DNA of 5,805 bases from Clostridium sp. UBA6758 (GTDB taxonomy: Bacteria; Bacillota; Clostridia; Clostridiales; Clostridiaceae), in assembly GCA_002453475.1 (NCBI GenBank), contig DKGY01000098.1, positions 35,373-41,177 of the forward strand, written 5' to 3'. The notes below the pieces were generated by a model. It was not told the origin of the DNA, ran no database searches, and worked only from the letters and a program-made list of their open reading frames with translations. Position numbers and translations under genes: made by a program. Shown in pieces: positions 1 to 5,805 of this stretch. The stretch's first letter is position 1; each line of letters begins with the position of its first letter.

Positions 1-855
1 TCTTAAAGTTTTTGATAATATATTTCCAAATACATAGAATGCACATGCAAGAATTAATCCTGCTGCAACTTCTCTAGCTGTAACTTTAACTACTCTTGTT
101 TCTTCTAATTTAGATATATCTTCTGCTTTTCTTATTAATTCACCATGTCCGTTAAATTTAGCTCCTGCCTTAGTTTCACCAAATTTATTTAATATAGAAG
201 CCGCTATTATAGCTATAATATTAGCTATTGTAAGAATTGAAAGAGCAAATGATAACCAAGCTGCTGGATCTCCACCAGTAACACTTGAGTAAATTTCACT
301 CATAGGAATTGCTCCTGCTCCAGTACCACCACCCATTATTGGTAATACATACTTAGTAGCTATGTCTGACATAGGAATTCCAAATATAAATCCACCTAGA
401 GACCCAAGACAGAAGGCTGCAATTACTCCTCCTAATATTGCTGGAATATATCCAAGGAAAGCTTTCATAAGTAATTTTCTATTAACTGATAATATTGATC
501 CGGTTATAAGTACTGCTATAAATAAGTCTAAGAAATCTGCTGTATCCATAAATACCTTTACAGTTTCAACGCTAGCTTCTGGTATTATTCCATAGTAAAC
601 TAATGCTGCTGAACCAAGGAAAGCAAGGATAGGACCTCCTCCAACATACTCTTTCCATATTGGAATTCTATCACCAACCATAGCAAATAGTATACCTACC
701 GAGTATAATAGTGCAAAGGCACCTACAGAGTTTTTAGGTAAAAAACCTTTGATTGCTGCAAAGAAAACTACTACTGCAACTCCTGCAAAAATGTACCACG
801 GCATGCCGTATACTTTAAAGGGACCTTTTTTTTCTTCAATAAGATTTTCTGGCAT
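1..855 (-). CDS. 2-hydroxycarboxylate transporter (CitS/CitP/MaeN family), partial, 3' end outside window
   Basis: This is the N-terminal 285 residues of a membrane carrier of the 2-hydroxycarboxylate transporter family, which imports citrate, malate or similar acids with Na+ or H+. The frame is open to the window edge; family members are about 430-450 residues, so roughly a third is missing. A short polar N-terminus (1-17) is followed by hydrophobic segments near 19-36, 45-60, 70-88, 104-123, 132-158 and 197-222. The diagnostic signature GGGTGAGAIPMSEIY lies at 175-189 and contains the family's first GGxG re-entrant-loop motif. A charged cytoplasmic-type loop follows (224-258), then another hydrophobic stretch. 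The ATG at 855 is preceded at good spacing by TAGGAGGAT (861-869). It lies 121 bp after citF on the same strand with no convincing terminator between, so co-transcription is likely. Family assignment is firm. Citrate is inferred from the neighbouring lyase genes; the second GGxG motif and the C-terminal residues that would help decide substrate are not in view. Confidence 0.9.
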   Translation of the reverse strand, partial: MPENLIEEKKGPFKVYGMPWYIFAGVAVVVFFAAIKGFLPKNSVGAFALLYSVGILFAMVGDRIPIWKEYVGGGPILAFLGSAALVYYGIIPEASVETVKVFMDTADFLDLFIAVLITGSILSVNRKLLMKAFLGYIPAILGGVIAAFCLGSLGGFIFGIPMSDIATKYVLPIMGGGTGAGAIPMSEIYSSVTGGDPAAWLSFALSILTIANIIAIIAASILNKFGETKAGAKFNGHGELIRKAEDISKLEETRVVKVTAREVAAGLILACAFYVFGNILSKTLR

Positions 856-976
856 AATTAATCCTCCTAAAATTAAATTTTATAATTTCATTACTAAGCT
901 TCACTAAATTTTAGTAAACCTTGGTAGGGTTAATAAATTATGTGCTTAAAAATTTTCACAAAGATAATATTTCAGT
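856..976 (-). other. citF-transporter intergenic spacer
   Basis: This 121-bp AT-rich gap separates the citF stop from the transporter start. The only structured element is ACTAAATTTTAGT (903-915), a 6-bp inverted repeat with a one-base loop, too small and lacking a T-run to be a terminator. A TATAAA hexamer near the transporter's ribosome binding site could act as a -10 element, but I find no good -35 partner. The gap is long compared with the 12-bp and overlapping junctions upstream, so a weak internal promoter or an RNA processing site is possible but not shown. Confidence 0.4.
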
Positions 977-2527
977 TTACTTTTTAAGCTTTTTAACTAC
1001 ATCTATAATACTTCCATCTCTGTATTCTATTACTGCTACTACTTCATCTGTAAACTCTAGTTCTTTTGGAGTTCCTATTAGTTTAACAGCAATTTTTCTT
1101 AATTCTTCCATGGTTATCAATGGAAGATGCGCTTTCTTAAACTTTTGAATTAAATCTTGTCTTCTTGGATTTACAGTTACACCATAATCTGTAACAACTA
1201 CATCTACTGTGCTTCCTGGTGTAACTATAGTAGTTACTTTATCAATTATGGTTGCAATTCTGCCTCTAGTAAGAGGTGCTACTAGGATTGATATTTCAGC
1301 ATTAGCTGCTGTGTCACTATGTCCACCCGATGCTGCCCTAATAACTCCATCAGAACCAGATATAACATTAACATTAAAATCAGTATCTATTTCTAATGCA
1401 CTTAGGATAACAAAATCTAATTTGTTAACTGCTGCAGATTTATTAAATGGATTAGCATAAAAATCTGCACTAACTTCTATATGTTTTTCATTTTTCCCAA
1501 TGGACTCTGCAGCCTTTAAATCAAAACATTGAACATCAAATAATGTATCACAAAGACCTTCTTCTAAAAGGTCTACCATAGGTCCTGTAATTCCACCTAG
1601 GGCATAACTTAATTTAATATCTCTTTTCTTTAATTCTTCTTTAACAAAGCGAGTAACTGCTAGTGATGCTCCACCACTACCTGTTTGCATAGAGAATCCA
1701 TCTACAAATCTTCCTGATGCAAGCATTACATCAAGTACTCTTTTTGCCATTAAAAGCTCTTTGGGATTTGATGTAAATCTAGTTGCTCCAGACATTATTC
1801 CCTTGGAATCACCTATTTCATCAACTACGACTACATAGTCAACTTTAGTTTGAGGAATACTTTGTGGGAAGTTAGGATAATCAACTAAAGTATCTGTAAC
1901 TACAACTACTTTATTAGCATACTCTGCATCCACCTTTGCATACCCTAAAGATCCACATATAGATTTTCCTTTTACACCGTTGGCATTTCCCATACAATCT
2001 GCAGATGGAGCTGCTATAAACGCTACGTCTATTTTCAAATCTCCCTCTACAATGGCTCTAGCTCTTCCACCATGAGAACGAATAACAGCTGGATTACCTC
2101 CAAGAATTCCTTCTGATATTGCAGCAGCAAGTTTTCCTCTAAGTCCACTGCTTTCAATTCTATTTACAACACCATTTTCTATATATGCTACAAGTCCATC
2201 ATGAGCACTAGTTAGAGAACTCGATGCTACTCTTAAATTTTTGATACCCATCTCTGCTAATGTATCTACTACCATCATTAAAAGCTTATCCCCAGCTCTA
2301 AAGTGATGGTGGAAAGAAATAGTCATTCCATCTTTAATTTCACACTTTTCTATTGCAACCTTTAAAGATTCTACAACTTTTGTTCTTCTTACTTGCTCTT
2401 TTAAGTTTTCACTATCACTTTCAATCATGGTCCCTTTTGGTTGATTAATAAATGGATTTTCATATACCTTTCTATTCTCATATCCTGGAATAGTACTTAA
2501 TAATTCCTTACTTACTCTATTATTCAT
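977..2527 (-). CDS. citF: citrate lyase alpha subunit (citrate:acetyl-ACP transferase)
   Basis: CitF transfers the acyl carrier protein from acetyl to citrate, making citryl-ACP plus acetate, within the cytoplasmic citrate lyase complex. Starting at the ATG at 2527 the protein has 516 residues, the usual family length. Recognisable family segments are the N-terminal RKVYENPF (19-26), SFHHHFRAGD (71-80), the glycine-rich QTGSGGASLAVTRF (281-294), GSDGVIRAASGGHSDTAANAE (391-411) and DYGVTVNPRRQDL (447-459). The open frame reaches a TTG at 2542, but that codon is part of the GGAGGTG ribosome binding site, so a later start is needed. ATG codons at 2530 and 2527 are both possible, and 2527 has the better spacing. 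The start lies inside the end of citE (8-bp overlap), suggesting translational coupling. The alpha subunit of citramalate lyase is closely similar and cannot be excluded. Confidence 0.95.
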   Translation of the reverse strand: MNNRVSKELLSTIPGYENRKVYENPFINQPKGTMIESDSENLKEQVRRTKVVESLKVAIEKCEIKDGMTISFHHHFRAGDKLLMMVVDTLAEMGIKNLRVASSSLTSAHDGLVAYIENGVVNRIESSGLRGKLAAAISEGILGGNPAVIRSHGGRARAIVEGDLKIDVAFIAAPSADCMGNANGVKGKSICGSLGYAKVDAEYANKVVVVTDTLVDYPNFPQSIPQTKVDYVVVVDEIGDSKGIMSGATRFTSNPKELLMAKRVLDVMLASGRFVDGFSMQTGSGGASLAVTRFVKEELKKRDIKLSYALGGITGPMVDLLEEGLCDTLFDVQCFDLKAAESIGKNEKHIEVSADFYANPFNKSAAVNKLDFVILSALEIDTDFNVNVISGSDGVIRAASGGHSDTAANAEISILVAPLTRGRIATIIDKVTTIVTPGSTVDVVVTDYGVTVNPRRQDLIQKFKKAHLPLITMEELRKIAVKLIGTPKELEFTDEVVAVIEYRDGSIIDVVKKLKK

Positions 2528-3428
2528 CATCTTCACCTCCAACTAAAACCCCCGCTGCTTTAGCAAGTTCTAGAACCCTTTGAGCTCTTTCTATAATTGG
2601 TTTATCTACCATTTTACCGTCTACAGTAAATACTCCTTTATTTTCACGTAGTGCTTCTGCTGTAGCATCTACTATCTTTTTAGCTTTAACTATCTCTTTT
2701 TCATTTGGAGTGTAGACACTGTGTATAAGTTCAACTTGTCTTGGGTGAATTAGTGACTTACCGCCATATCCCATTCTCTTAATAAGATTCGCTTCTTTTA
2801 AGAATCCTTCATCATTATTTACATCAGAATAAACTGTATCTAATACTTCAAGACCACAAGCTCTACCTGCCATAGCAATCATTCCTCTAGCTACATAAAG
2901 CTCGTCCCCTTCTGGAGTTCTTGTTGTTTTCATGCTTGTTACAAAATCCTCACCACTTAAAGCCATACCTATTAATCTTTTAGTAGGCGACTTTGCTATG
3001 TCAAAGGAATGCATAACTCCTAACGCAGATTCAATGGCTACCATTATCTTTGTAGACCCAATTTCTCTTCCACAAGTCTTCTCTATTTTTTCTATTTCTC
3101 TATCTACAGTCATAACATCTTCTACAGTTTCAGTTTTAGGTATTCTAACAACTTCAACTCCACCTGTTACTATTGCTGCTAAATCATCTTTCCAAAATTC
3201 TGTATCTAAACCATTGATACGAACAACCGTTTCTATGCCTAGTTCTTTATAGTAATCTCCTAGATTTCTCAACATATTGTGAACTAAAAATCTTGCAGAG
3301 TCTTTCTCTGTTATAGCAATGGCATCTTCTAAATCAAACATTACTGAATCAGGTTTGTATATGTGTACATCTCTTATAATTCCTGGATTGTTTCCAGGAA
3401 CAAATAACATCGAACGTCTTAGTTTCAT
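2520..3428 (-). CDS. citE: citrate lyase beta subunit (citryl-ACP lyase)
   Basis: CitE cleaves citryl-ACP to oxaloacetate and acetyl-ACP in the citrate lyase complex. The 302-residue protein has the HpcH/HpaI aldolase-type TIM-barrel hallmarks: RRSMLFVPGNNP (4-15), KPDSVMFDLEDA (25-36), VVRINGLDTEFW (68-79, Arg70 a likely substrate-carboxylate ligand), VVRIPKTE (93-100), IMVAIESALGV (128-138) and GMALSGEDF (154-162). Glu133 and Asp161 are the likely Mg2+ ligands by family analogy. GKSLIHPRQ (223-231) is the usual C-terminal signature. Full length and intact. The ATG at 3428 follows GGGGAGA (3434-3440), which abuts the citD stop codon, leaving a 12-bp intergenic gap. CitE paralogues outside lyase operons act on other acyl-CoA substrates, but citD and citF on either side place this one in a citrate- or citramalate-lyase complex. 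Confidence 0.95.
   Translation of the reverse strand: MKLRRSMLFVPGNNPGIIRDVHIYKPDSVMFDLEDAIAITEKDSARFLVHNMLRNLGDYYKELGIETVVRINGLDTEFWKDDLAAIVTGGVEVVRIPKTETVEDVMTVDREIEKIEKTCGREIGSTKIMVAIESALGVMHSFDIAKSPTKRLIGMALSGEDFVTSMKTTRTPEGDELYVARGMIAMAGRACGLEVLDTVYSDVNNDEGFLKEANLIKRMGYGGKSLIHPRQVELIHSVYTPNEKEIVKAKKIVDATAEALRENKGVFTVDGKMVDKPIIERAQRVLELAKAAGVLVGGEDDE
2534..2540 (-). promoter_or_regulatory. citF ribosome binding site inside citE
   Basis: GGAGGTG is read on the minus strand within the codons for the C-terminal Gly-Gly-Glu of CitE. It is 3 bases from the ATG at 2530 and 6 bases from the ATG at 2527. This argues against the upstream TTG at 2542 and favours 2527 as the citF start. Confidence 0.75.
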
Positions 3429-3440
3429 CTTAATCTCCCC

Positions 3441-3725
3441 TTACATCCATTTATATTCCTTGTTATCAGCGGATCTATGAACTGCAGTCTGCACTCTACT
3501 TTTAATTACAGGATTAATTGCACCTTTATCATTAGCAAACACCTTCGCATTTTCTACCCCCAAGGAGTTAAGAGTTTCTTTAATAACTGCTTCTATTTCC
3601 TCTCCAAATTGTGCTTTAACAGTACTTTCTAGAGTAATTTCTATTCCAGCAGTTGAGGGTTCAATTATAATTTGAATATCACTGGACTCCAATGTGCCAG
3701 CACTAGCCACTGTTTTAAGTTCCAT
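3441..3725 (-). CDS. citD: citrate lyase gamma subunit, acyl carrier protein
   Basis: CitD is the small acyl carrier protein of citrate lyase. It carries the 2'-(5''-triphosphoribosyl)-3'-dephospho-CoA prosthetic group to which acetyl and citryl groups are bound as thioesters. The 94-residue protein is close to the usual length. It has the conserved N-terminal segment AGTLESSD (9-16), in which Ser14 lines up with the modified serine of the Klebsiella protein, and the C-terminal family segment DKGAINPVIKSRVQTAVHR (66-84). The ATG at 3725 sits 7 bp after AGGAGG (3733-3738). It is the first gene of the cit operon, directly below the putative operator. Its attachment enzymes (CitX, CitG) and the acetylating ligase CitC are not in this window, so the protein's maturation depends on genes elsewhere. 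Confidence 0.94.
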   Translation of the reverse strand: MELKTVASAGTLESSDIQIIIEPSTAGIEITLESTVKAQFGEEIEAVIKETLNSLGVENAKVFANDKGAINPVIKSRVQTAVHRSADNKEYKWM

Positions 3726-3786
3726 ATTTACGCCTCCTGATTAAAAAATATTCATCATTTTGTATCCCTTTTCATACTTCTGATAC

Positions 3787-3822
3787 ATATTGTATACATC
3801 TTGTTTATAGTGTATACAATAT
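3787..3822. promoter_or_regulatory. putative GntR/FCD operator, paired TGTATACA sites
   Basis: ATATTGTATACA (3787-3798) and TGTATACAATAT (3811-3822) form a perfect 12-bp inverted repeat around a 12-base spacer. Each arm contains the self-complementary octamer TGTATACA, at 3791-3798 and 3811-3818, centred 20 bp apart, about two helical turns. Short GT-N(2-3)-AC palindromes are the usual binding sites of FadR-type GntR proteins, and such a gene lies immediately upstream. The most likely reading is two dimer sites bound on one DNA face. Weaker look-alikes TGATACAT (3781-3788) and TGTATCCC (3761-3768) lie in rough helical phase further toward citD. Whether binding represses or activates cannot be told. 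Binding by this regulator is inferred, not shown. Confidence 0.7.
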
Positions 3823-3837
3823 ATTTATAAAAATCAA
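3791..3837 (-). promoter_or_regulatory. candidate citDEF promoter region
   Basis: Two imperfect sigma-70-type promoters can be drawn on the minus strand. One is TTGATT (3832-3837) with a 17-bp spacer to TACACT (3809-3814). The other is TTGTAT (3814-3819) with a 17-bp spacer to TATACA (3791-3796). A run of nine T on the plus strand (3850-3858), an A-tract on the coding strand, could act as an upstream enhancer. Either promoter would be overlapped by the TGTATACA pair, so transcription should respond to whatever binds there. Both are poor matches to consensus, which would suit an activator-dependent promoter. No convincing catabolite-repression (cre) site was seen nearby. Confidence 0.4.
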
Positions 3838-3904
3838 TAGAAAATTGAATTTTTTTTTAAGTTTTCATAATTTTATAGTAAATATTAAACTTTCTTTAAT
3901 GCAT

Positions 3905-3946
3905 AAAAAAGAATTGCTAATACACTTAGTATTAACAATTCTTTTT
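3905..3946 (-). terminator. Rho-independent terminator of the gntR gene
   Basis: An 18-bp stem is formed by 3906-3923 and 3929-3946 around a 5-base loop, followed on the minus strand by a run of six T (3905-3910), part of which is in the stem. The one non-Watson-Crick position (3917 with 3935) is a G-U pair in minus-strand RNA but a C-A mismatch in plus-strand RNA, which supports minus-strand use. It begins 34 bp after the regulator's stop codon and separates that gene from the cit operon promoter. Confidence 0.85.
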
Positions 3947-3979
3947 ATATTATATATTATAGGTAATATATTATATCTA

Positions 3980-4651
3980 TTACTTAACCACTGCATTTTG
4001 AAAAGATTTTTTAGCACGTGTAACATGAACCCTTGCTCTTTCTTCAGCAAGTTGTTCATCTCCCCCTTCTATAGCATCTACAATTTCTGTATGTTCCTTA
4101 AGCGCATCTAGTTTTCTTTCCTTAGTCATTAAACTAATTTTTCTTAGGCTTTGTAAGTATTCATATATATATTCCATTTGTGATATTAATCTTTTATTAT
4201 GACAAGCATCTAAAATTATTCTATTAAATCTGTTGTGAACTTCTACATATTCCTTTTCTTCATTAGCCTCAATAAGTTTTTTCATATTTTCTATGATTTC
4301 TTTCAGCTCTCTTATCTCAATTCTAGAAATATGCATACATGCTCCTCTTACTGCAAGTCCCTCTAAAACCTCGCGTATATCATAAATCTCTATAGCATCC
4401 TCAATGCAAATCCCCTTAACTATAGTTCCTTTTCTAGGAATATTCACAGCCAAACCTTCACTTTCTAACTGTCTTAAGGCTTCCCTAACAGGGGTTCTAC
4501 TAACTCCCATAGCTGTAGCTATATTATTTTCTACCAATCTATCTCCTGGATTTATATTTCCTGTAAATATAGCTGTTCGAAGTTCTTTAAGAACTATTTC
4601 TCTTATAGATTTTTCTTTACCTTCATCTAAATTCTTTAAAACACTACTCAT
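3980..4651 (-). CDS. GntR-family transcriptional regulator, FadR/FCD subgroup, probable regulator of the cit operon
   Basis: This 223-residue cytoplasmic DNA-binding protein has an N-terminal winged helix (about 14-78). The recognition-helix region SRTPVREALRQLESEGL (51-67) and the wing RKGTIV (73-78) are classic GntR. An all-helical FCD ligand-binding domain follows (about 86-215). FCD proteins usually bind a metal through Asp-x3-His and two later histidines. Here the equivalent positions read His139 and Asn143 (HNRFN), while His187 and His209 are kept. Its place directly upstream of citDEF, with paired palindromes between, suggests it senses citrate or a related acid. CitO of Enterococcus, a FadR-type activator of citrate genes, is a functional precedent, but I cannot confirm orthology. 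The ATG at 4651 follows AAGGAT (4662-4667) at slightly long spacing. It is monocistronic: its own promoter candidate lies upstream and a terminator downstream. Family certain, target likely, direction of control unknown. Confidence 0.9.
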   Translation of the reverse strand: MSSVLKNLDEGKEKSIREIVLKELRTAIFTGNINPGDRLVENNIATAMGVSRTPVREALRQLESEGLAVNIPRKGTIVKGICIEDAIEIYDIREVLEGLAVRGACMHISRIEIRELKEIIENMKKLIEANEEKEYVEVHNRFNRIILDACHNKRLISQMEYIYEYLQSLRKISLMTKERKLDALKEHTEIVDAIEGGDEQLAEERARVHVTRAKKSFQNAVVK

Positions 4652-4780
4652 AAATATCTACATCCTTAAAAATAATTTGTGACTATAACAAACATACTTT
4701 ATTTTAGTTGTTAATTTTCATTACAAATAAAGTCATTCATTTAATACTTTACCTAATTAAAAATATTAACCATATACATT

Positions 4781-4809
4781 AATATTGCATACCTTTAACT
4801 CTTTGTCAA
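4781..4809 (-). promoter_or_regulatory. probable promoter of the gntR-type regulator
   Basis: A perfect -35 hexamer TTGACA (4804-4809, minus strand) is followed after 17 bp by AATATT (4781-4786), a 4-of-6 match to the -10 consensus. Transcription would begin near 4774, giving a leader of about 120 bases before the ATG at 4651. ATGTATATG (4771-4779, minus strand), near this start point, partly resembles the TGTATACA operator and could allow autoregulation, but the match is weak. The rest of the 219-bp gap 4652-4870 shows no gene or clear terminator for the deacetylase. Confidence 0.5.
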
Positions 4810-4870
4810 ATTTAATGATGCATAATACTTATGTATATAAAAGTAATAAAATTTTTAAAGGATTAGATTC

Positions 4871-5674
4871 TTACTTTGAAGCATCTGTTTGCTTTGGTTG
4901 ATTACATTTATTTATTTGTCTTTGATTTAAAAGATGAGTTAGTTCTTCCTCAGATATATCTCCAAAATTTTTAAACTCATAGTCATTGTCTTTAAAATAT
5001 TTAATTATAGAAGGAAGAGCCTTAGGTGTAGTAGAGTTTGAAGCTCCATCATGCATGAGTACTATGGCAGTGTTAGGATCTATAAAAGTTTTTTTAAGCT
5101 CTTTTCTAAAAGTAGATAAAAGTTTTTCTACAGGTACATTTGTAGATAGAGCATCCTCAATAGACATATTCCAATCCACATAGTACAATCCCTCATCACA
5201 CAACTCATTTCTAATAGCTCTTACAGTTCCTTTATCTCCTATGGTAGTGCTAGACCCTCCAGGCATTCTCATGAATTTTGAAGGTTCATGCCCAATAACA
5301 TCAGTAATAGCCTTAAAAGCTTTGTTGTAGTCCGCCAAATATTCCTCCTTACTCGAATATATACATTTCTTATGGTTATAGGTATGTACGCATATTTCAT
5401 GGCCTTGTTCTTGAACTTGCTTTAATATATCTGGATTTTGCTCAACTAGTTCACCTATAACAAAAAATGTAGCTTTAACATTCTCTTTTTCTAAAACCTT
5501 TAGTATTTCTATGGTATTATTAGTAGGACCATCATCAAAAGTTAAATAAACTACTTTTTTTATATCTTCCTTGGAATCAGCTTTCTTCTCATCTTCAGCT
5601 AAAGCTGGATTGAAGGTACAAAATATAAAGATAAGTATAAGTACAACCATAGAAGAATATTTTAATTTCTTCAT
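4871..5674 (-). CDS. secreted NodB-type polysaccharide deacetylase
   Basis: This is a carbohydrate esterase family 4 enzyme that likely removes acetyl groups from peptidoglycan or another envelope N-acetylated glycan outside the membrane. The 267-residue protein begins with a basic start and hydrophobic core (about 8-21), with a plausible signal-peptidase site after ALA (24-26). All five NodB motifs are visible: TFDDGPT (45-51, Asp47 base and Asp48 metal ligand), HTYNH (97-101, metal ligands His97 and His101), RMPGGSS (136-142, a variant of the usual RPPGG), VDWN (166-169) and LMHD (206-209, His208). The ATG at 5674 follows AAGGAGG (5681-5687). There is no lipobox, so it is released or held by an uncleaved signal segment. 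The C-terminal tail after about 240 is polar and of unknown role. It appears unrelated to the cit genes. Which glycan it acts on cannot be told from sequence. Confidence 0.92.
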   Translation of the reverse strand: MKKLKYSSMVVLILIFIFCTFNPALAEDEKKADSKEDIKKVVYLTFDDGPTNNTIEILKVLEKENVKATFFVIGELVEQNPDILKQVQEQGHEICVHTYNHKKCIYSSKEEYLADYNKAFKAITDVIGHEPSKFMRMPGGSSTTIGDKGTVRAIRNELCDEGLYYVDWNMSIEDALSTNVPVEKLLSTFRKELKKTFIDPNTAIVLMHDGASNSTTPKALPSIIKYFKDNDYEFKNFGDISEEELTHLLNQRQINKCNQPKQTDASK

Positions 5675-5727
5675 ATTAATCCTCCTTATATAAATAGTAA
5701 ATTACCTTAATATATATTGTGTTCTTA

Positions 5728-5733
5728 ATTATA
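5728..5733 (-). promoter_or_regulatory. candidate -10 element for the deacetylase gene
   Basis: A perfect TATAAT is read on the minus strand about 53 bases upstream of the deacetylase ATG. No good -35 hexamer sits 16-18 bp further upstream; the closest is TTAAAA at 15 bp. The region is AT-rich, so chance matches are expected. Confidence 0.35.
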
Positions 5734-5766
5734 AATGTATACTATTATTTTTAAGGTTAAATTAAC

Positions 5767-5805
5767 AAAAAGAGGTTGTCGCAAACTTATTTTGAGACAA
5801 CCTCT
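5767..5805 (-). terminator. probable terminator of a gene beyond the right end
   Basis: AGAGGTTGTC (5771-5780) pairs perfectly with GACAACCTCT (5796-5805). After one mismatch, four more pairs (5782-5785 with 5791-5794) close a 5-base loop CTTAT. On the minus strand the stem is followed by TTTT (5767-5770), as expected of an intrinsic terminator for a minus-strand gene entering from the right. The right flank is cut off, so a bidirectional terminator or the end of a mobile element's inverted repeat is also possible. Confidence 0.65.

Noticed and set aside
362..595. Plus-strand open frame opposite the transporter
   Set aside because: It is antisense to a well-conserved membrane protein gene and has neither a ribosome binding site nor a recognisable product.
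903..915. ACTAAATTTTAGT as a possible terminator between citF and the transporter
   Set aside because: The stem is 6 bp, AT-rich, with a one-base loop and no T-run, so it is unlikely to stop transcription.
2932..3252. Plus-strand 106-codon open frame opposite citE
   Set aside because: The minus-strand frame here encodes clear CitE motifs; the plus frame is a shadow with serine/threonine-rich nonsense sequence.
3946..3979. AT-only inverted repeat just after the regulator stop codon
   Set aside because: It contains almost only A and T, so an 8-bp match is expected by chance; the real terminator is the longer stem at 3905-3946.
3845..4111. Plus-strand open frame of 88 codons across the gntR terminator and gntR 3' end
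   Set aside because: It has no ribosome binding site, runs through a terminator hairpin and the antisense of the regulator gene, and its protein is low-complexity Phe/Leu/Ile-rich sequence typical of AT-rich DNA read in a wrong frame.
5606..5620. Lipoprotein lipobox around Cys19 of the deacetylase
   Set aside because: The residues before the cysteine (FIF) do not fit a lipobox, whereas an ALA signal-peptidase site follows at 24-26.
5736..5743. TGTATACT upstream of the deacetylase gene as another regulator site
   Set aside because: A single imperfect copy with no paired site in AT-rich DNA; there is no functional reason to link this gene to the cit regulator.
1..5805. CRISPR array, tRNA, rRNA, riboswitch or insertion-sequence transposase
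   Set aside because: I saw no regularly spaced repeats, tRNA-like or rRNA segments, known riboswitch core or transposase-like protein on either strand.

Overview
The window is AT-rich (intergenic DNA especially so). Its genes have strong GGAGG-type ribosome binding sites and typical low-GC Firmicute proteins, and the best guess is an anaerobic Clostridium-like bacterium; the species cannot be named from this sequence alone. Every gene I can support lies on the minus strand, so the biological order runs from the right end of the window to the left.

Region by region in transcription order: (1) 5767-5805, at the right edge, a hairpin with a T-run that looks like the terminator of a gene lying outside the window. 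(2) 4871-5674, a secreted or membrane-anchored NodB-type polysaccharide deacetylase, a stand-alone cell-envelope gene. (3) 3980-4651, a GntR-family regulator of the FadR/FCD subgroup with its own probable promoter at 4781-4809, closed by a strong intrinsic terminator at 3905-3946. (4) 3726-3904, a regulatory region with a perfect 12-bp inverted repeat whose two arms each contain the palindrome TGTATACA, centred 20 bp apart. It overlaps the likely promoter of the next operon and is the obvious candidate operator for the regulator. (5) 977-3725, citD-citE-citF, the three subunits of citrate lyase (or the closely related citramalate lyase), tightly packed with citE and citF overlapping. (6) 1-855, the first 285 codons of a 2-hydroxycarboxylate transporter (CitS/CitP/MaeN family), which runs off the left end.

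Taken together this is a fermentation module for citrate or a similar 2-hydroxy acid. The carrier imports the substrate, the CitD acyl carrier protein presents the activated acyl group, CitF exchanges acetyl for citryl, and CitE cleaves the citryl thioester to oxaloacetate while regenerating acetyl-CitD. The FCD regulator upstream is positioned to sense the acid and control the operon, as CitO does in Enterococcus. The maturation genes an active lyase needs (citC ligase, citX, citG) and any oxaloacetate decarboxylase are not visible here; they may lie past the left end or elsewhere.

I do not see a wholly new system. The points most worth a second look are the paired, helically phased operator, the altered metal-ligand motif in the regulator's FCD domain, and the unresolved substrate (citrate, citramalate or malate).
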